A DNA stretch of 64,000 nucleotides from Conchocele bisecta (taxonomy: Eukaryota > Mollusca > Bivalvia > Lucinida > Thyasiridae), in the NCBI GenBank assembly GCA_029237695.1, contig CM055279.1, positions 23,563,919 to 23,627,918 of the forward strand. The letters are read 5' to 3'. The translations under genes and the position numbers were made by a program. The notes beneath the pieces were generated by a model that made no database searches, was not told the DNA's origin, and saw only the letters and a list, made by a program, of their open reading frames with translations. This document shows, in pieces, positions 38,901 through 44,502 of the stretch (within the stretch, counting starts at the first letter, position 1; every line of letters begins with the position of its first letter).

Positions 38901-39629
38901 GCACTAACCTACTATTCTCTATTTATTATTGCATTTATGACATCGTTAACATCAGAATTTCAAATATCTTTCAGATAATACATCAGGTGGATTATGAAGA
39001 CGAGTTGGACTTGATGTGGATCTCAGCAACCTATCACAATCCAGCACTCAGGGGCGTGATCTATCTCCATGACAACACATCAGGTGACCTACTGAGGGAG
39101 GTGGAGCTACCAGAATTATGGGATCAGGTAAACTAGTTATCGTTATTTCCAGCGATATTCACACACAACTGAATCAACAAATTGCTAAACTAACAACTTA
39201 TTTACACATGCGACATGCGAGTTCAAGTCCGCATCTGTGAGAATATTTAAAGTTTAGTTTTTATTTATTTTTAAAATATGTATTTAATGTAATAATTATA
39301 TTTTATTATGTACATGTATTTATACTTTAATTTGTACACATTCACTTTTTTATACACATAGCCACATACTTAGCATAGCAACATTGCAGACAGCCACATA
39401 CATTGCTGCGACATTGCAGACGTACGAGCATGAGCTGCACGTTGACCTGGACACGATTGTGCAGGTGGTGAAGCCCCAGCCCGGCCGCTACGTGCTCACG
39501 ATGTTCCGCCTCGCCGGGGACCCGCACCAGGGCCCCCCCACCCACACCCCACCGGGGAGGTCGCGGCCTACACGGGTGGCACATGCCGCAACCAGGACCA
39601 GACCAGCCAGACGAACACGGACTAGATAG
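14896..39629 (+). CDS. DCAF17: DCAF17, 13 exons, N-terminus not found
   Basis: DCAF17 is a proposed substrate receptor of CUL4-DDB1 ubiquitin ligases; the human protein is nucleolar and its loss causes Woodhouse-Sakati syndrome. Thirteen exons join with perfect phase into about 479 residues colinear with human DCAF17 (520 residues). Blocks I recognise include GRIFSENY, KIEDALLYRC, IFGAGISNAIVSHGMLIIMY, PPCLFEVR, QIGGFPWHYIVTP, GRILHIGP, SGRLVKK and VDYEDELDLM. All introns are GT-AG. The first 65-70 residues of the human protein have no counterpart visible upstream of 14896, so the start codon is either outside the window or in an exon too divergent to see. The last exon ends in an unusual Arg-rich tail. 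No promoter is identifiable. Introns are heavily loaded with mobile elements. Confidence 0.93.
14954..15208. mobile_element. TTAA-flanked palindromic MITE
   Basis: TTAA lies at both ends, with imperfect inverted ends 'ACCTTTTGACCGCTAC' and 'ATAGCGGTGTAGGG'. The centre is 'cagcacttcagaatcatttc' followed by its reverse complement. Relatives are at 23668-23842, 32839-33104, 36579-36643 (left part only), 40410-40606, 52504-52690, 56737-56935 and 61470-61684. It begins only 16 bp after the splice donor of the 42-bp DCAF17 exon. Confidence 0.8.
15209..17819. other. Intron content: nested non-coding elements
   Basis: Four units are recognisable. A foldback at 15459-15692 has arms 'gttgaagtaatggaccgagg'. 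An element end of the CCACGATAGTG type spans 15852-16245. One tandem-family core at 16960-17275 ends 'accgcttccgtggcggaatt'. A short element at 17478-17756 starts with 'tctcgcccgcgaaagcggaa'. The hairpin element at 16434-16790 is listed separately. No further exon is supported. Confidence 0.6.
16434..16790. mobile_element. Hairpin element, 'GGAATACTGGACGA' family
   Basis: Non-repetitive left flank 'ttcctgcacaaaaatattta' is followed by a nearly perfect long hairpin from about 16628 to 16778, whose arms contain 'tggcctttttgtggaattta' and 'aagtcgcgggaatactggac'. Copies with the same orientation and arms are at 20284-20620 and 44697-45045. The near-identity of arms and copies suggests recent activity or homogenisation. 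Confidence 0.8.
17820..17916 (+). CDS. DCAF17: DCAF17 exon (window exon 2)
   Basis: Acceptor 'cgccattctattttag', donor 'gtaagt'. The exon encodes YNVRGGPRLVYKLDLPLKTK and continues into IEDALLYRCCNN. The KIEDALL block is shared with human DCAF17 KIEDALLWEC. It ends on a codon boundary. Confidence 0.95.
18049..19012. mobile_element. Foldback element interrupted by a second element
   Basis: The outer ends are 'cactaaacttcgtacaacta' (left) and its complement 'cgtacaaagtttagtgaaac' (right). A complete second inverted element sits inside at about 18156-18880; its arms contain 'ggtggaagactcggacctat' and 'acttggtctcgtacattacc'. Uninterrupted outer-family copies lie at 20873-21090 and 22566-22797. 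Inner-family copies lie at 23872-24078 and about 34553-34960. Confidence 0.75.
19215..19901. repeat. 54-bp minisatellite, about 13 copies
   Basis: The unit contains 'tttgatggctaactggcatt' and 'cctccaatacattgacctac'. Because 54 is divisible by three, one plus-strand frame stays open over several units with the 18-residue period YIDLLFTLMANWHLSYLQ. The array lies in a DCAF17 intron ending 127 bp before the next exon and shares no sequence with that exon, so it is not regarded as coding. Confidence 0.85.
20028..20167 (+). CDS. DCAF17: DCAF17 exon (window exon 3)
   Basis: Acceptor 'gtctggttaccag', donor 'gtaaat'. The exon encodes AQVRQTESRASILGVQSSVM followed by GDSLVQYDLHTGQLLRKIHL and SHTVLF. 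The last part aligns with the human stretch LLRISATTGKILEKIYLAPY. It ends two bases into a codon. Confidence 0.92.
20284..20620. mobile_element. Hairpin element, 'GGAATACTGGACGA' family
   Basis: Second copy of the family at 16434-16790, in the same orientation. The long hairpin spans about 20455-20613 with tip 'cgaggccttccggccttcgt'. Located in the intron between window exons 3 and 4. Confidence 0.8.
20772..20850 (+). CDS. DCAF17: DCAF17 exon (window exon 4)
   Basis: Acceptor 'actttatattcag', donor 'gtcagt'. The exon encodes SISWVDENQTFAVRSKNRTQ then TVFHRQ, aligning with human RYLSWDTPQEVIAVKSAQNR. The first base completes an Arg codon from the previous exon. Confidence 0.93.
20873..21090. 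mobile_element. Foldback MITE, 'CACTAAACTTC' family
   Basis: Inverted ends 'cactaaacttcatatgacta' and 'tcgtacaaagtttagtgaaa' enclose a palindrome around 'ttgagcatatgctcaa'. It begins 23 bp after the splice donor of window exon 4. Confidence 0.75.
21240..21870 (+). mobile_element. (CAAA)-tailed retroposon split by a TTAA MITE
   Basis: The body runs from 'ctggctcatcctgatttggc' to the CAAA tail at 21843-21870. It is interrupted at 21582-21810 by a TTAA-bounded insertion: the uninterrupted sequence 'gaccttaaatgacctta' is recoverable by removing the insert and one TTAA. Confidence 0.75.
21582..21810. mobile_element. MITE with TTAA target duplication inside a retroposon
   Basis: Perfect inverted ends 'TTAACCCTTTCCCTG' and 'CAGGGAAAGGGTTAA' define it. 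The interior has an inverted pair, 'aaggagaaattgcttgtaac' and its complement. Together with 9684-9927 and the 14954 type, it is one of three distinct TTAA families in the window. Confidence 0.85.
22023..22401 (+). mobile_element. 'CTCCAGATAAG' foldback element
   Basis: Ends 'ctccagataaggaattagta' and 'caccttatctggagctct' are inverted. Internal landmarks are 'ttgggtaaaataaaatcaca' and 'tctgtggtctgtttattgtt'. Other copies: 26173-26556 (opposite orientation), 29152-29502, 35790-36188, 38226-38522 (truncated) and 57648-57833 (truncated). Length about 380-400 bp; non-coding. Confidence 0.75.
22402..24120. other. Intron content before window exon 5
   Basis: Five short elements are recognisable: a CACTAAACTTC foldback (22566-22797), a 'ggaccgaggtctataaatac' foldback (22922-23085), an inverted element 'tagtaggttagtgccgtgaa' (23300-23445), a TTAA MITE (23668-23842) and a foldback with arms 'acccacttggtctcgtacag' (23872-24078). 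The last ends about 40 bp before the exon acceptor. No gene beyond the DCAF17 exons. Confidence 0.6.
24121..24210 (+). CDS. DCAF17: DCAF17 exon (window exon 5)
   Basis: Acceptor 'gacgtctccctttcag', donor 'gtacgt'. The thirty codons AGVDVNISRVITIFCAFPLQ and FLGMLQVDKR align with human AGIQQHVLLYLAVFRVLPFS and following. Both boundaries fall between codons. Confidence 0.93.
24234..24457 (+). mobile_element. tRNA-derived SINE with perfect 15-bp target duplication
   Basis: The duplication GCTTCATTTCTGGGA is at 24234-24248 and 24443-24457. The 194-bp insert has a box A-like TGGCCTAGGGGG (24256-24267) and a box B-like GGTTCAAACCT (24300-24310), the internal promoter of RNA polymerase III. The 3' end is T-rich. 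Related copies: 27225-27335 (3' part) and 36365-36510. The tail 'gaccttagctgttggtggga' resembles the end of the (CAAA)-tailed retroposons, hinting at a shared LINE partner. Confidence 0.85.
24588..25974. mobile_element. Tandem-core element with seven 176-bp units
   Basis: The left end is 'tcgcgtctgctttagcagag' and the right end 'accgcttccgtggcggaatt'. Seven cores recur every 176 bp or so, each with 'aatatctctttaaccccttg' and 'aattctgaaggtcaaggtca'. It is inserted within a (CAAA)-tailed retroposon, whose two halves flank it (24457-24587 and 25975-26095). A four-core copy is at 31900-32741. Confidence 0.8.
26096..29061. other. Large intron: stacked foldback elements
   Basis: The interval includes a CTCCAGATAAG foldback (26173-26556), half of an AAAGTATACTTT foldback (about 26575-26740) and a partial 'attgattggcattattta' element (26745-27180). 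A SINE 3' end (27225-27335) is followed by two copies of the 'gctgcccaaattttacggc' foldback (27530-27900 and 28396-28955). A separate palindrome (about 27955-28110) is centred on 'gaattccgaggctcgccgaa'. No exon is seen. Confidence 0.6.
29062..29151 (+). pseudogene. Truncated duplicate of the next DCAF17 exon start
   Basis: This 90-bp block duplicates the intron end, acceptor and first 54 bases of window exon 6, with few differences (for example TCACATGG for TCGCATGG). The exon-like part is 29098-29151 and breaks off after 'ttgatcatt', where a foldback element begins. It keeps an intact acceptor 'gttttctttcag' but no donor. If used as an acceptor, it would read into the element. Confidence 0.85.
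29152..29502 (+). mobile_element. Foldback element between duplicated exon copies
   Basis: A copy of the CTCCAGATAAG family lacking about its first 50 bp. The left junction falls at 'atcatttctgaag', where element and exon share the bases 'atcattt' (microhomology). The right end, 'cttatctggagctct', is complete. Confidence 0.8.
29535..29642 (+). CDS. DCAF17: DCAF17 exon (window exon 6)
   Basis: Acceptor 'ctgttctctttcag', donor 'gtaaga'. Thirty-six codons include IFGAGISNAIVSHGMLIIMY and NGYVRFYSLQYILDK, matching human IFGNVTDATLSHGILIVMYS and SGLVRLYSFQ. The upstream truncated copy at 29098 lacks the second half, so this is the functional copy. Confidence 0.96.
29690..30075. mobile_element. 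Inverted element, 'ATATGGCGCAGCAAAC' arms
   Basis: The left arm contains 'gatgaaatatggcgcagcaa' and the right arm 'gatgcgccatatttcataaa'. An outer inverted pair, 'cacgcgtggttacaacaatg' and 'gttgttgtaaccacgtgatc', lies outside them. A half copy occurs near 59540-59720. No ORF. Confidence 0.65.
30188..30477. mobile_element. Foldback MITE, 'AAAGTATACTTT' family
   Basis: Same plan as 881-1189: paired AAAGTATACTTT palindromes in both arms and the hairpin 'tcacagtcattttggctgtg' at the centre. Confidence 0.8.
30478..31212. other. Intron content before window exon 7
   Basis: Remnants of a 'ggccgttgttgacc' type inverted element occupy 30480-30985. A foldback with arms 'aagtaacggaccgaggtcta' follows at 31017-31195 and ends close to the acceptor of the next exon. 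No gene seen. Confidence 0.5.
31213..31312 (+). CDS. DCAF17: DCAF17 exon (window exon 7)
   Basis: Acceptor 'gcctctgtgtttcag', donor 'gtttgt'. It encodes FKMFDHSIQDTCKMPVEHNG and PFQSGLPLNIKIT; the end matches human APFGIPCNIKIT. One base is carried into the next exon. Confidence 0.93.
31739..31875 (+). CDS. DCAF17: DCAF17 exon (window exon 8)
   Basis: Acceptor 'gcaattaattgcag', donor 'gtcagt'. It contains the most diagnostic DCAF17 block in the window: PPCLFEVRCADHDVQIGGFP, WHYIVTPHGSIGYFSVHSLD and NDTL. Human has PPLLFEVSS followed by FQIGGHPWHYIVTP. Confidence 0.97.
31900..32741. mobile_element. Tandem-core element with four 176-bp units
   Basis: Same ends as 24588-25974 ('tcgcgcctgctttagcagag' left, 'accgcttccgtggcggaatt' right) but only four cores. 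It begins 24 bp after the splice donor of window exon 8. Confidence 0.8.
32839..33104. mobile_element. TTAA-flanked MITE
   Basis: TTAA at both ends with 'CCCTTAGAATGC' facing 'GCACTGTAAGGG'. The interior contains the family signature 'caataaaaacatgatttgat' and 'taaacagcagacgacaaatt'. Confidence 0.75.
33403..33858. mobile_element. Foldback element, 'ACATGCCCACTCAGTAGGCAC' family
   Basis: Inverted ends of about 30 bp: left 'aaaggtacatgcccactcag', right 'ctgagtgggcatgtacc' and its extension. Other copies: 48165-48668 (full), 57283-57650 and 26745-27180 (partial). AT-rich and non-coding. Confidence 0.8.
33859..34434. other. Intron content before window exon 9
   Basis: Contains an inverted motif 'tggctcgtcacgagccggct' at about 34223, also seen near 31600 and 46340, which marks another dispersed repeat. 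No exon is supported here. Confidence 0.5.
34435..34544 (+). CDS. DCAF17: DCAF17 exon (window exon 9)
   Basis: Acceptor 'tgatttgtttgtag', donor 'gtacag'. It encodes AKNGELDMKYLSAEPDRAVF and HNDNSGRILHIGPTEV, aligning with human AKNGIQEM and ASGRIIHVGPNQVK. It ends two bases into an Arg codon. Confidence 0.96.
34553..35060. mobile_element. Copy of the 'GGTGGAAGACTCGGAC' inverted element
   Basis: Starts eight bases after the donor of window exon 9. It matches the element nested at 18156-18880, including 'acttggtctcgtacagtacc' and 'tctctggcaatcgataaagg', but its right arm is incomplete. Confidence 0.65.
35070..35470. repeat. 70-73-bp tandem repeat, six copies
   Basis: The unit contains 'ttattccattgggaaataag' and 'cttgtagagaggtggctgt'. 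The second half resembles the 'acagccacctctctacaaca' element near 56660-57010, so the array probably grew from one end of such an element. Confidence 0.8.
35790..36188 (+). mobile_element. 'CTCCAGATAAG' foldback element
   Basis: A well preserved copy of the family at 22023-22401, ending 'cagtttatctggagctct', 48 bp before the next exon. Confidence 0.75.
36237..36321 (+). CDS. DCAF17: DCAF17 exon (window exon 10)
   Basis: Acceptor 'gtttactcgccag', donor 'gtaggt'. It encodes VMLIERGGETNVHEVKAGQE and INLQKNKQ. This variable region aligns by position only with human residues before ENVLTVTASG; phase and flanking exons support it. Confidence 0.85.
36365..36510 (+). mobile_element. Degenerate tRNA-derived SINE
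   Basis: Shares 'cccactggtctgtcgtatg' and a box B-like 'gagttcaatcc' with the SINE at 24234-24457. Diverged, without clear target duplication. Confidence 0.55.
36644..38015. mobile_element. Tandem-core element with five 178-bp units
   Basis: The left end is 'tatgcccccgctaccgaaag' with hairpin and CCGTCCGT repeats. The right end is 'ccagcgggggcattcgtgtg' through 'acaggccacatttctagtt'. Five cores at about 36834, 37012, 37190, 37370 and 37553 contain 'ttcgaccttgacctttggcc' and 'acaaatctacgtgcacgttt'; a second core type occupies 37650-37950. The element appears to have cut into a TTAA MITE whose left end is at 36579-36643. Bivalve pearl/Helitron-like architecture; family assignment by resemblance. 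Confidence 0.75.
38123..38212 (+). CDS. DCAF17: DCAF17 exon (window exon 11)
   Basis: Acceptor 'gtgacacatttcag', donor 'gtgagt'. Encodes PNEDRFCATSSGRLVKKRQS and VDEIDGDPDM; compare human ENVLTVTASGRVVKKSFNLL. Confidence 0.95.
38226..38974. other. Intron content before window exon 12
   Basis: A truncated CTCCAGATAAG foldback (38226-38522) abuts an element starting 'agctcgactattcgaagaat' (38525-38880), followed by a 40-bp fragment 'attcacggcactaacctact'. The second element is the short version of the large elements at 49225-52235 and 54222-54752. Confidence 0.6.
38975..39127 (+). CDS. DCAF17: DCAF17 exon (window exon 12)
   Basis: Acceptor 'caaatatctttcag', donor 'gtaaac'. Its 51 codons include VDYEDELDLM, identical to human VDYEDELDL at nine positions, and the end LLREVELPELWDQ aligns with human LLKSIPLVESWDV. 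Confidence 0.97.
39420..39629 (+). CDS. DCAF17: DCAF17 last exon and stop (window exon 13)
   Basis: Encodes TYEHELHVDLDTIVQVVKPQ, then PGRYVLTMFRLAGDPHQGPP and an Arg-rich tail ending RTRTR before TAG. The first part aligns with human TYSHEVYFDRDLVLHIEQKP. A second in-frame acceptor 30 bases upstream (39389) would add TATYIAATLQ; the nearer site is preferred because it fits the human junction. The tail differs from the acidic human C-terminus and follows a run of seven C residues (39533-39539). A one-base indel there would shift to a frame containing TGEVAAYTGG, so the last 30 or so residues are uncertain. Confidence 0.85.
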   Translation, partial: TYEHELHVDLDTIVQVVKPQPGRYVLTMFRLAGDPHQGPPTHTPPGRSRPTRVAHAATRTRPARRTRTR

Positions 39630-39701
39630 CAAACACTTCCCTACATAGGTCCTTTTTACAATGTTTTATAGCGGCGCTCCGAGGGAAGGATTGCTTATGA
39701 T
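39607..39701 (+). repeat. Left copy of 95-bp duplication spanning the stop codon
   Basis: The sequence from 'ccagacgaacacggactaga' to 'aaggattgcttatgat' is repeated almost exactly at 40022-40116. The foldback element at 39711-40018 separates the copies. The left copy includes the last DCAF17 codons and stop. Confidence 0.9.
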
Positions 39702-39710
39702 GTACAACCA

Positions 39711-40018
39711 GGGGCCTATTTCATCAACGTTGCAAAGTATACTTTACTAGCAAAGTATACTTTGAGGGAGTAATCATTTATTTTTCCTGAAATGCATTAT
39801 TTCATATAGAACTAACAAATGCATATATTTCATGATTAAAAGTATGCAGAATTATTATACTGAATTTATTACATTATCACAGCCATTAAATGGCTGTGAT
39901 AATGTAATAAATTCAGTATAATAAAAATTAATAAATTTAAAAAAAAAATGAAAATTTCTCCCTCAAAGTATACTTTGCTACTAAAGTATACTTTGCAATG
40001 TTGATGAAATAGGCTACA
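39711..40018. mobile_element. Foldback MITE, 'AAAGTATACTTT' family, in the DCAF17 3' region
   Basis: Ends 'ggcctatttcatcaacgttg' and 'caatgttgatgaaataggct'. Arms and central hairpin as at 881-1189. Flanked on both sides by the 95-bp duplication. Confidence 0.85.
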
Positions 40019-40021
40019 GGA

Positions 40022-40116
40022 CCAGACGAACACGGACTAGATAGCGAACACTTCCCTACATAGGTCCTTTTTACAAAGTTTTATAGCGGCGCTCCGAGGG
40101 AAGGATTGCTTATGAT
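40022..40116 (+). repeat. Right copy of 95-bp duplication
   Basis: Copy of 39607-39701 with two or three substitutions (for example 'agatagcgaac' for 'agatagcaaac'). It includes an orphan copy of the DCAF17 terminal codons and stop. Confidence 0.9.
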
Positions 40117-43100
40117 ATACACCTCTAACAAAACCTATTGAATGGTATTCCTTCATGCATAACTTCTTTCATCATGCCATCTAATTATGTTTTCTTAAAT
40201 TTTACAAAATTGTCAAGTTTGTGTTTCATTTATTTCCAGTGAAAACTGTCTACAGATGGAATACATGATTTATAATACTATCTACGACATGCAGTTTGCG
40301 AACTCGGATTTAATTGTTTTTGTTAAAAAGTGGCTGAATGCGACCATCTTGGATTTGAGATACAACTCACAAATTATGTTATTCAGTGCTCTATGACCAT
40401 ATGTAGTTATATATCAGACCACTACACACAACAATTGTTCGTCTGCTGTTGCTTTTATATCTTGCATAAGGCAAGATATAAAAGTAACAGCAGACGAACA
40501 ATAAAAACATGTTTTGACAGCACTTAAATTATTGATGTCGGATAAAAATGGAAAATAGAAAATAAACAGCAGACGATGAAAAATTAAGATAGCAGTGTAA
40601 GGGTTAATTTTTTAATGCAATTATTTCATGGAATATAAGACATAATTACTGTCAGATCATTTGTCATGTTATTATTTATTAACGTATGCACAGGTGATAG
40701 GATTTATTATGATTATATACTTGTATAAAATTTGAAACAAAAATCAAACTCTTGTTTTTTATTGGTGTTATTTCCGTCCAGGTTAAAGTCTCATTAACTA
40801 ATGACATTTTAATGGCATGTTAATTAATGATGTGCTGTCCTTCACCTTTAAACATTATGTAAACCAGTCAAATTCCAGTTTTTATAATTTAATAGTTCAA
40901 TTCAATATCCTAGTAACGACACGTATTGACTGTCCATCCTCCATACCGACACAGTTGGCAGGGATTCCGCTGGCGATCGCCACTTTCGCAATTGGCGATA
41001 AAAAATTACAATTTTCGAAAAAAATGGATAATTTAACGATCATGATTCATCCTTACCGGAATCCCAACCAGAGACTTGGTTTGGCCCTCCTGTACATTTT
41101 TGGCTTTCTTGTATGTGAGAATTGAATCATCTGGTTATACCCCTTATGTTTGTTTGTTTGGGTTTAACGGCCTATCAACAGCTACGGTCATTTAAGGCCG
41201 GGTCAATGGGTTTAGTACTAAATCCCATATATTACCTGTACAAGTACATGTACAAATGGGCGAAAAATCCCAAAATCAGAACGGAATATTTACAATAAAA
41301 AATAAATATATATTCAGCCCTGAAATCAGAATAATCCTGATCTGATGCCAGGTCCTTGCCACACTAGAATCACTTGGCCCCCTCCCAAAAGCAGTTGGGT
41401 CAGTAATAATCTTACAACTTTTATAATGGGCAATAACCCAATTCGACCCCCAGGTAACAAAAGAGCCAAAGATAAAAAACGTTCCTGAGGGCCAAACCAG
41501 GCAAATCACGATTCCTATAAGGAGGAACCCCTACTGTTAATTTACGCCATCGCGTTCTCTTGACCAGCAACCCACTATACCCCTTATGAGTAATATGATT
41601 AATCGTAATCCTATTACTTTTAGGGGAAGGGACCAAATGACTTTGGTGTGGTATGTACCTGGCACTAGATCGGGTTATTCGAATTGCAGGGCTGAATATA
41701 TATTTTTTTTTCGATGTAAATATTCCGTTCTAATTTTGGATTTTCCCTCCAATTCAGCAGGTTAAATACGGGACGATACACCTTGGGGTGTCGGACGTGG
41801 GCTGTATGCAAAATAAAGCACCATCCCACACATTGTGAACAAAATTAATATCAAAATCGGTGAAGCAGTTATTGAATAAACAAAAACAACGTTAACACAT
41901 TTGCCTTACATTTCTTTATTCTAAATGCTCACATGTATCATGTGTCCAAATATTGAAGCAATCTGGCAAGTAATATTAATTTATCCCGTCAACACAGTGC
42001 GTATGTGCAGTGAAACACGGTGCCGTGAAACATTTTTGATATCCTGTCAGTACGACCTAATCACTGCATATGAATATGTGCGGTGGCTGGGGCTATTTCT
42101 TTTGCATTTTAAAGCCATTTGTATGTGTTGACGGGGTAAATAGAATAGTAGGTTAGTGCCGTGAATGGGAAAAATATCTGGCAAGGCTCGGAAACGGGAT
42201 GTGCTCGGCAGAGCCTCGCCCATCCCGTTTCCTAAGCCTTGCCAGATATGTTTTTCCATTCACGGCACTAACCTACTATTCTCTATATGATGAAACTGGT
42301 ACAAACATTTCGACATTTGTTGATGTGGACGGCGAAAGCGGACGGCGAAAGCGGACGACGACGCCAGTAATGACGACGGAAAAAGCAGCGACTTTAGTTG
42401 TGCCTTCTGCTAACAAGTGTTTTCACAACCATGTGAAGGTCACAGAGGTCAAGGTCTTGTTAATGGGAGCATGCGTGTGTTCCAATGCTCACATGAATCA
42501 AGAGTCCAACTATTGAAGCAATCCGTCAAGTAATATTAAAGTAATTATATCATGATAAAGAAACTTGTACAAGCTTTTTGATGTAAAAAATGGCTATGTG
42601 TTTCCACAACCATGTAAAGGTCAAGGTCATGTTAATCAGGGCACGAGTGTGTTCCAATTGCTTGCATGTATTAAGTGTCCAAATATTGAAGCGATCCATG
42701 AAGTACTACTCGAGTTATAAGATGATGAAGAAACTGGTACAAACTTATTGACGCAAAAAATGGCTATGTTTCCGCAACAATGTGAAGGTCGTGTTAATGG
42801 TGGCATGAGTGTGTTCCAAATGCCCACATGTATCAAGTGTCCAAATATTGAAGCAATCCGTTATTATTAAAATTATATGATGATGAAGAAACTGGTACAA
42901 ACTTGTTTACATAAAAAATGGCTACGTGTTTCCACAACCATGTGAAGGTCAATGTTTGTTTGTTGGGGTTTAACGGCCCATCAACAGCTAAGGTCATTTA
43001 AGGCCGGGTCAATGGGTTTAGTACTAAATCCCATATATTACCTGTACATGTTCAAGTACATGTACAAATGGGGGGAAAATCCCAATATCAGAACTGAATA

Positions 43101-44265
43101 TTTACAATAACGAAACTATATTCAGCTCTGAAATCAGAATAATCCTGATCTGATGCCAGGTCCTCGCCACACCAGAATCACTTGGCGCCTCCCAAAAGCA
43201 GTAGGATCAGTTATAATCTTACTACTTTTATAATGGGCAATAATCCAATTTAACTCCCAGGTACCGAAAGAGCCAAAGATAAAAACATACCCGAGGGCCA
43301 AACCAGGCAAATCATGATTCCTACAAGGAGGAACCCCTACCGTTAATTTACGCCGTCTCGTTCGCCCGACCACCACCCGATGTGAAGGCCAAAAAGGTCA
43401 AGGTCATGTAAACGGGGGCATGAGTGTGTTCCAAATGCTCACATGTATTAAGTTTCCAAATATTTAAGCGATGCAAAACTGGTACAAACTTTTTGACTAA
43501 AAAAATGGCCAATGTCAAACAGGTGAAGGTTATGTTAATGGTGGCATGAGTGTGTTCCAAATGCTCACATGTATCAAGTGTCCTAATATTAACGCAATCC
43601 GTCAAGTAATATTAAAGTAATATGATGAGGAAGAAACTGGTACAAACTTTTTGACGCAAAAAAAATTGCTAAATGTTCCGCAACAATGTGAAGGTAAAAA
43701 AGGCCAAGGTCATGTTAATAGTGGTATTAGTGTGTTACAAATGCTCACATGTATCGAGTGTCCAAATATTGAAGCAATCTGGCAAGTAATATTAAAGTTA
43801 AATTGATGATGAAGAAACTGGCACAAACATTTTGACATTTGTTGATGCGGATGACGACGAAAATTCAGCGACTATAGACTAGCCTTCTGCTAACTTTTCA
43901 AAGTGGGTTCCTGGTTTTTGCAGAATTGTTGAACAAATTGTATTATTGCGGAAAGATTATTGTATAATTATGTCCTTGTTAATTTCAATTAACTCCAATC
44001 AATTTATTTGACAATAATAATAACCAATACATGTATATAATTTAATCAACTATAAATCCTATATTTCAAACAAATCCCATAGTGTAAATGCATAATACAA
44101 GTGATGGGTACAAGTGAATTTATGAAAGATGATTTTAGGCCTCTAAATTGATGATATTGACAATGGCGTAGAAAAGTTATATCCGCCAAAAATACATGTA
44201 CAATCAAAAGTGTGACACAAATGGACTACAGTAATCACCAACAATTACGGCAAAGAGTATGTGCC
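40117..44265. other. Convergent intergenic region, repeats only
   Basis: DCAF17 3' UTR probably extends into this interval, but no poly(A) signal can be chosen with confidence among many AATAAA motifs. Content: a degenerate TTAA MITE (40410-40606), a minus-strand (CAAA)-tailed retroposon (41140-41560), a related plus-strand fragment (41590-41770) and an inverted 'tagtaggttagtgccgtgaa' element (41975-42290). A tandem-core element in reverse orientation spans 42300-43890, with units of about 170-200 bp containing 'tcaagtgtccaaatattgaa', and is itself interrupted by another retroposon (42950-43380). Confidence 0.6.
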
Positions 44266-44393
44266 TTTCACTTCACAAATTGACCAATCAATAACAAATA
44301 GAGCAGTGGTCATGTGACGAGAGGCTGTATTTCACTTCACAAATTGACCAATCAATAACAATTAGAGCAGTGGTCATGTGATGAGAGGCTGCC
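44266..44393. repeat. 64-bp tandem duplication covering the end of the minus-strand CDS
   Basis: Two units (44266-44329 and 44330-44393) share 'ttgaccaatcaataacaa' and 'agcagtggtcatgtga'. The unit at 44330-44393 contains the last 20 bases of the MFSD8-like CDS including its stop; the other is a non-coding copy downstream in the probable 3' UTR. Confidence 0.85.
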
Positions 44394-44502
44394 TTTCATC
44401 ATCCTGCAGTGAGGAGATGATTGACGAGGTGATCAGGCCCGCCCGGTTCTCCATGACGTCGGTGTTCGGCTGCAACTTGCTGAACGACAGGAACATCATC
44501 AC
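44374..44502 (-). CDS. MFSD8-like last exon and stop
   Basis: Acceptor 'ttctgtctgcag'. Encodes VMMFLSFSKLQPNTDVMENR, AGLITSSIISSLQDDERQPL and IT, then TGA. The first residues finish TM12; the rest is a hydrophilic cytosolic tail with ERQPLI close to its end, fitting [DE]xxxL[LI]. The stop region lies in a 64-bp duplication. Confidence 0.9.
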   Translation of the reverse strand: MMMFLSFSKLQPNTDVMENRAGLITSSIISSLQDDERQPLIT

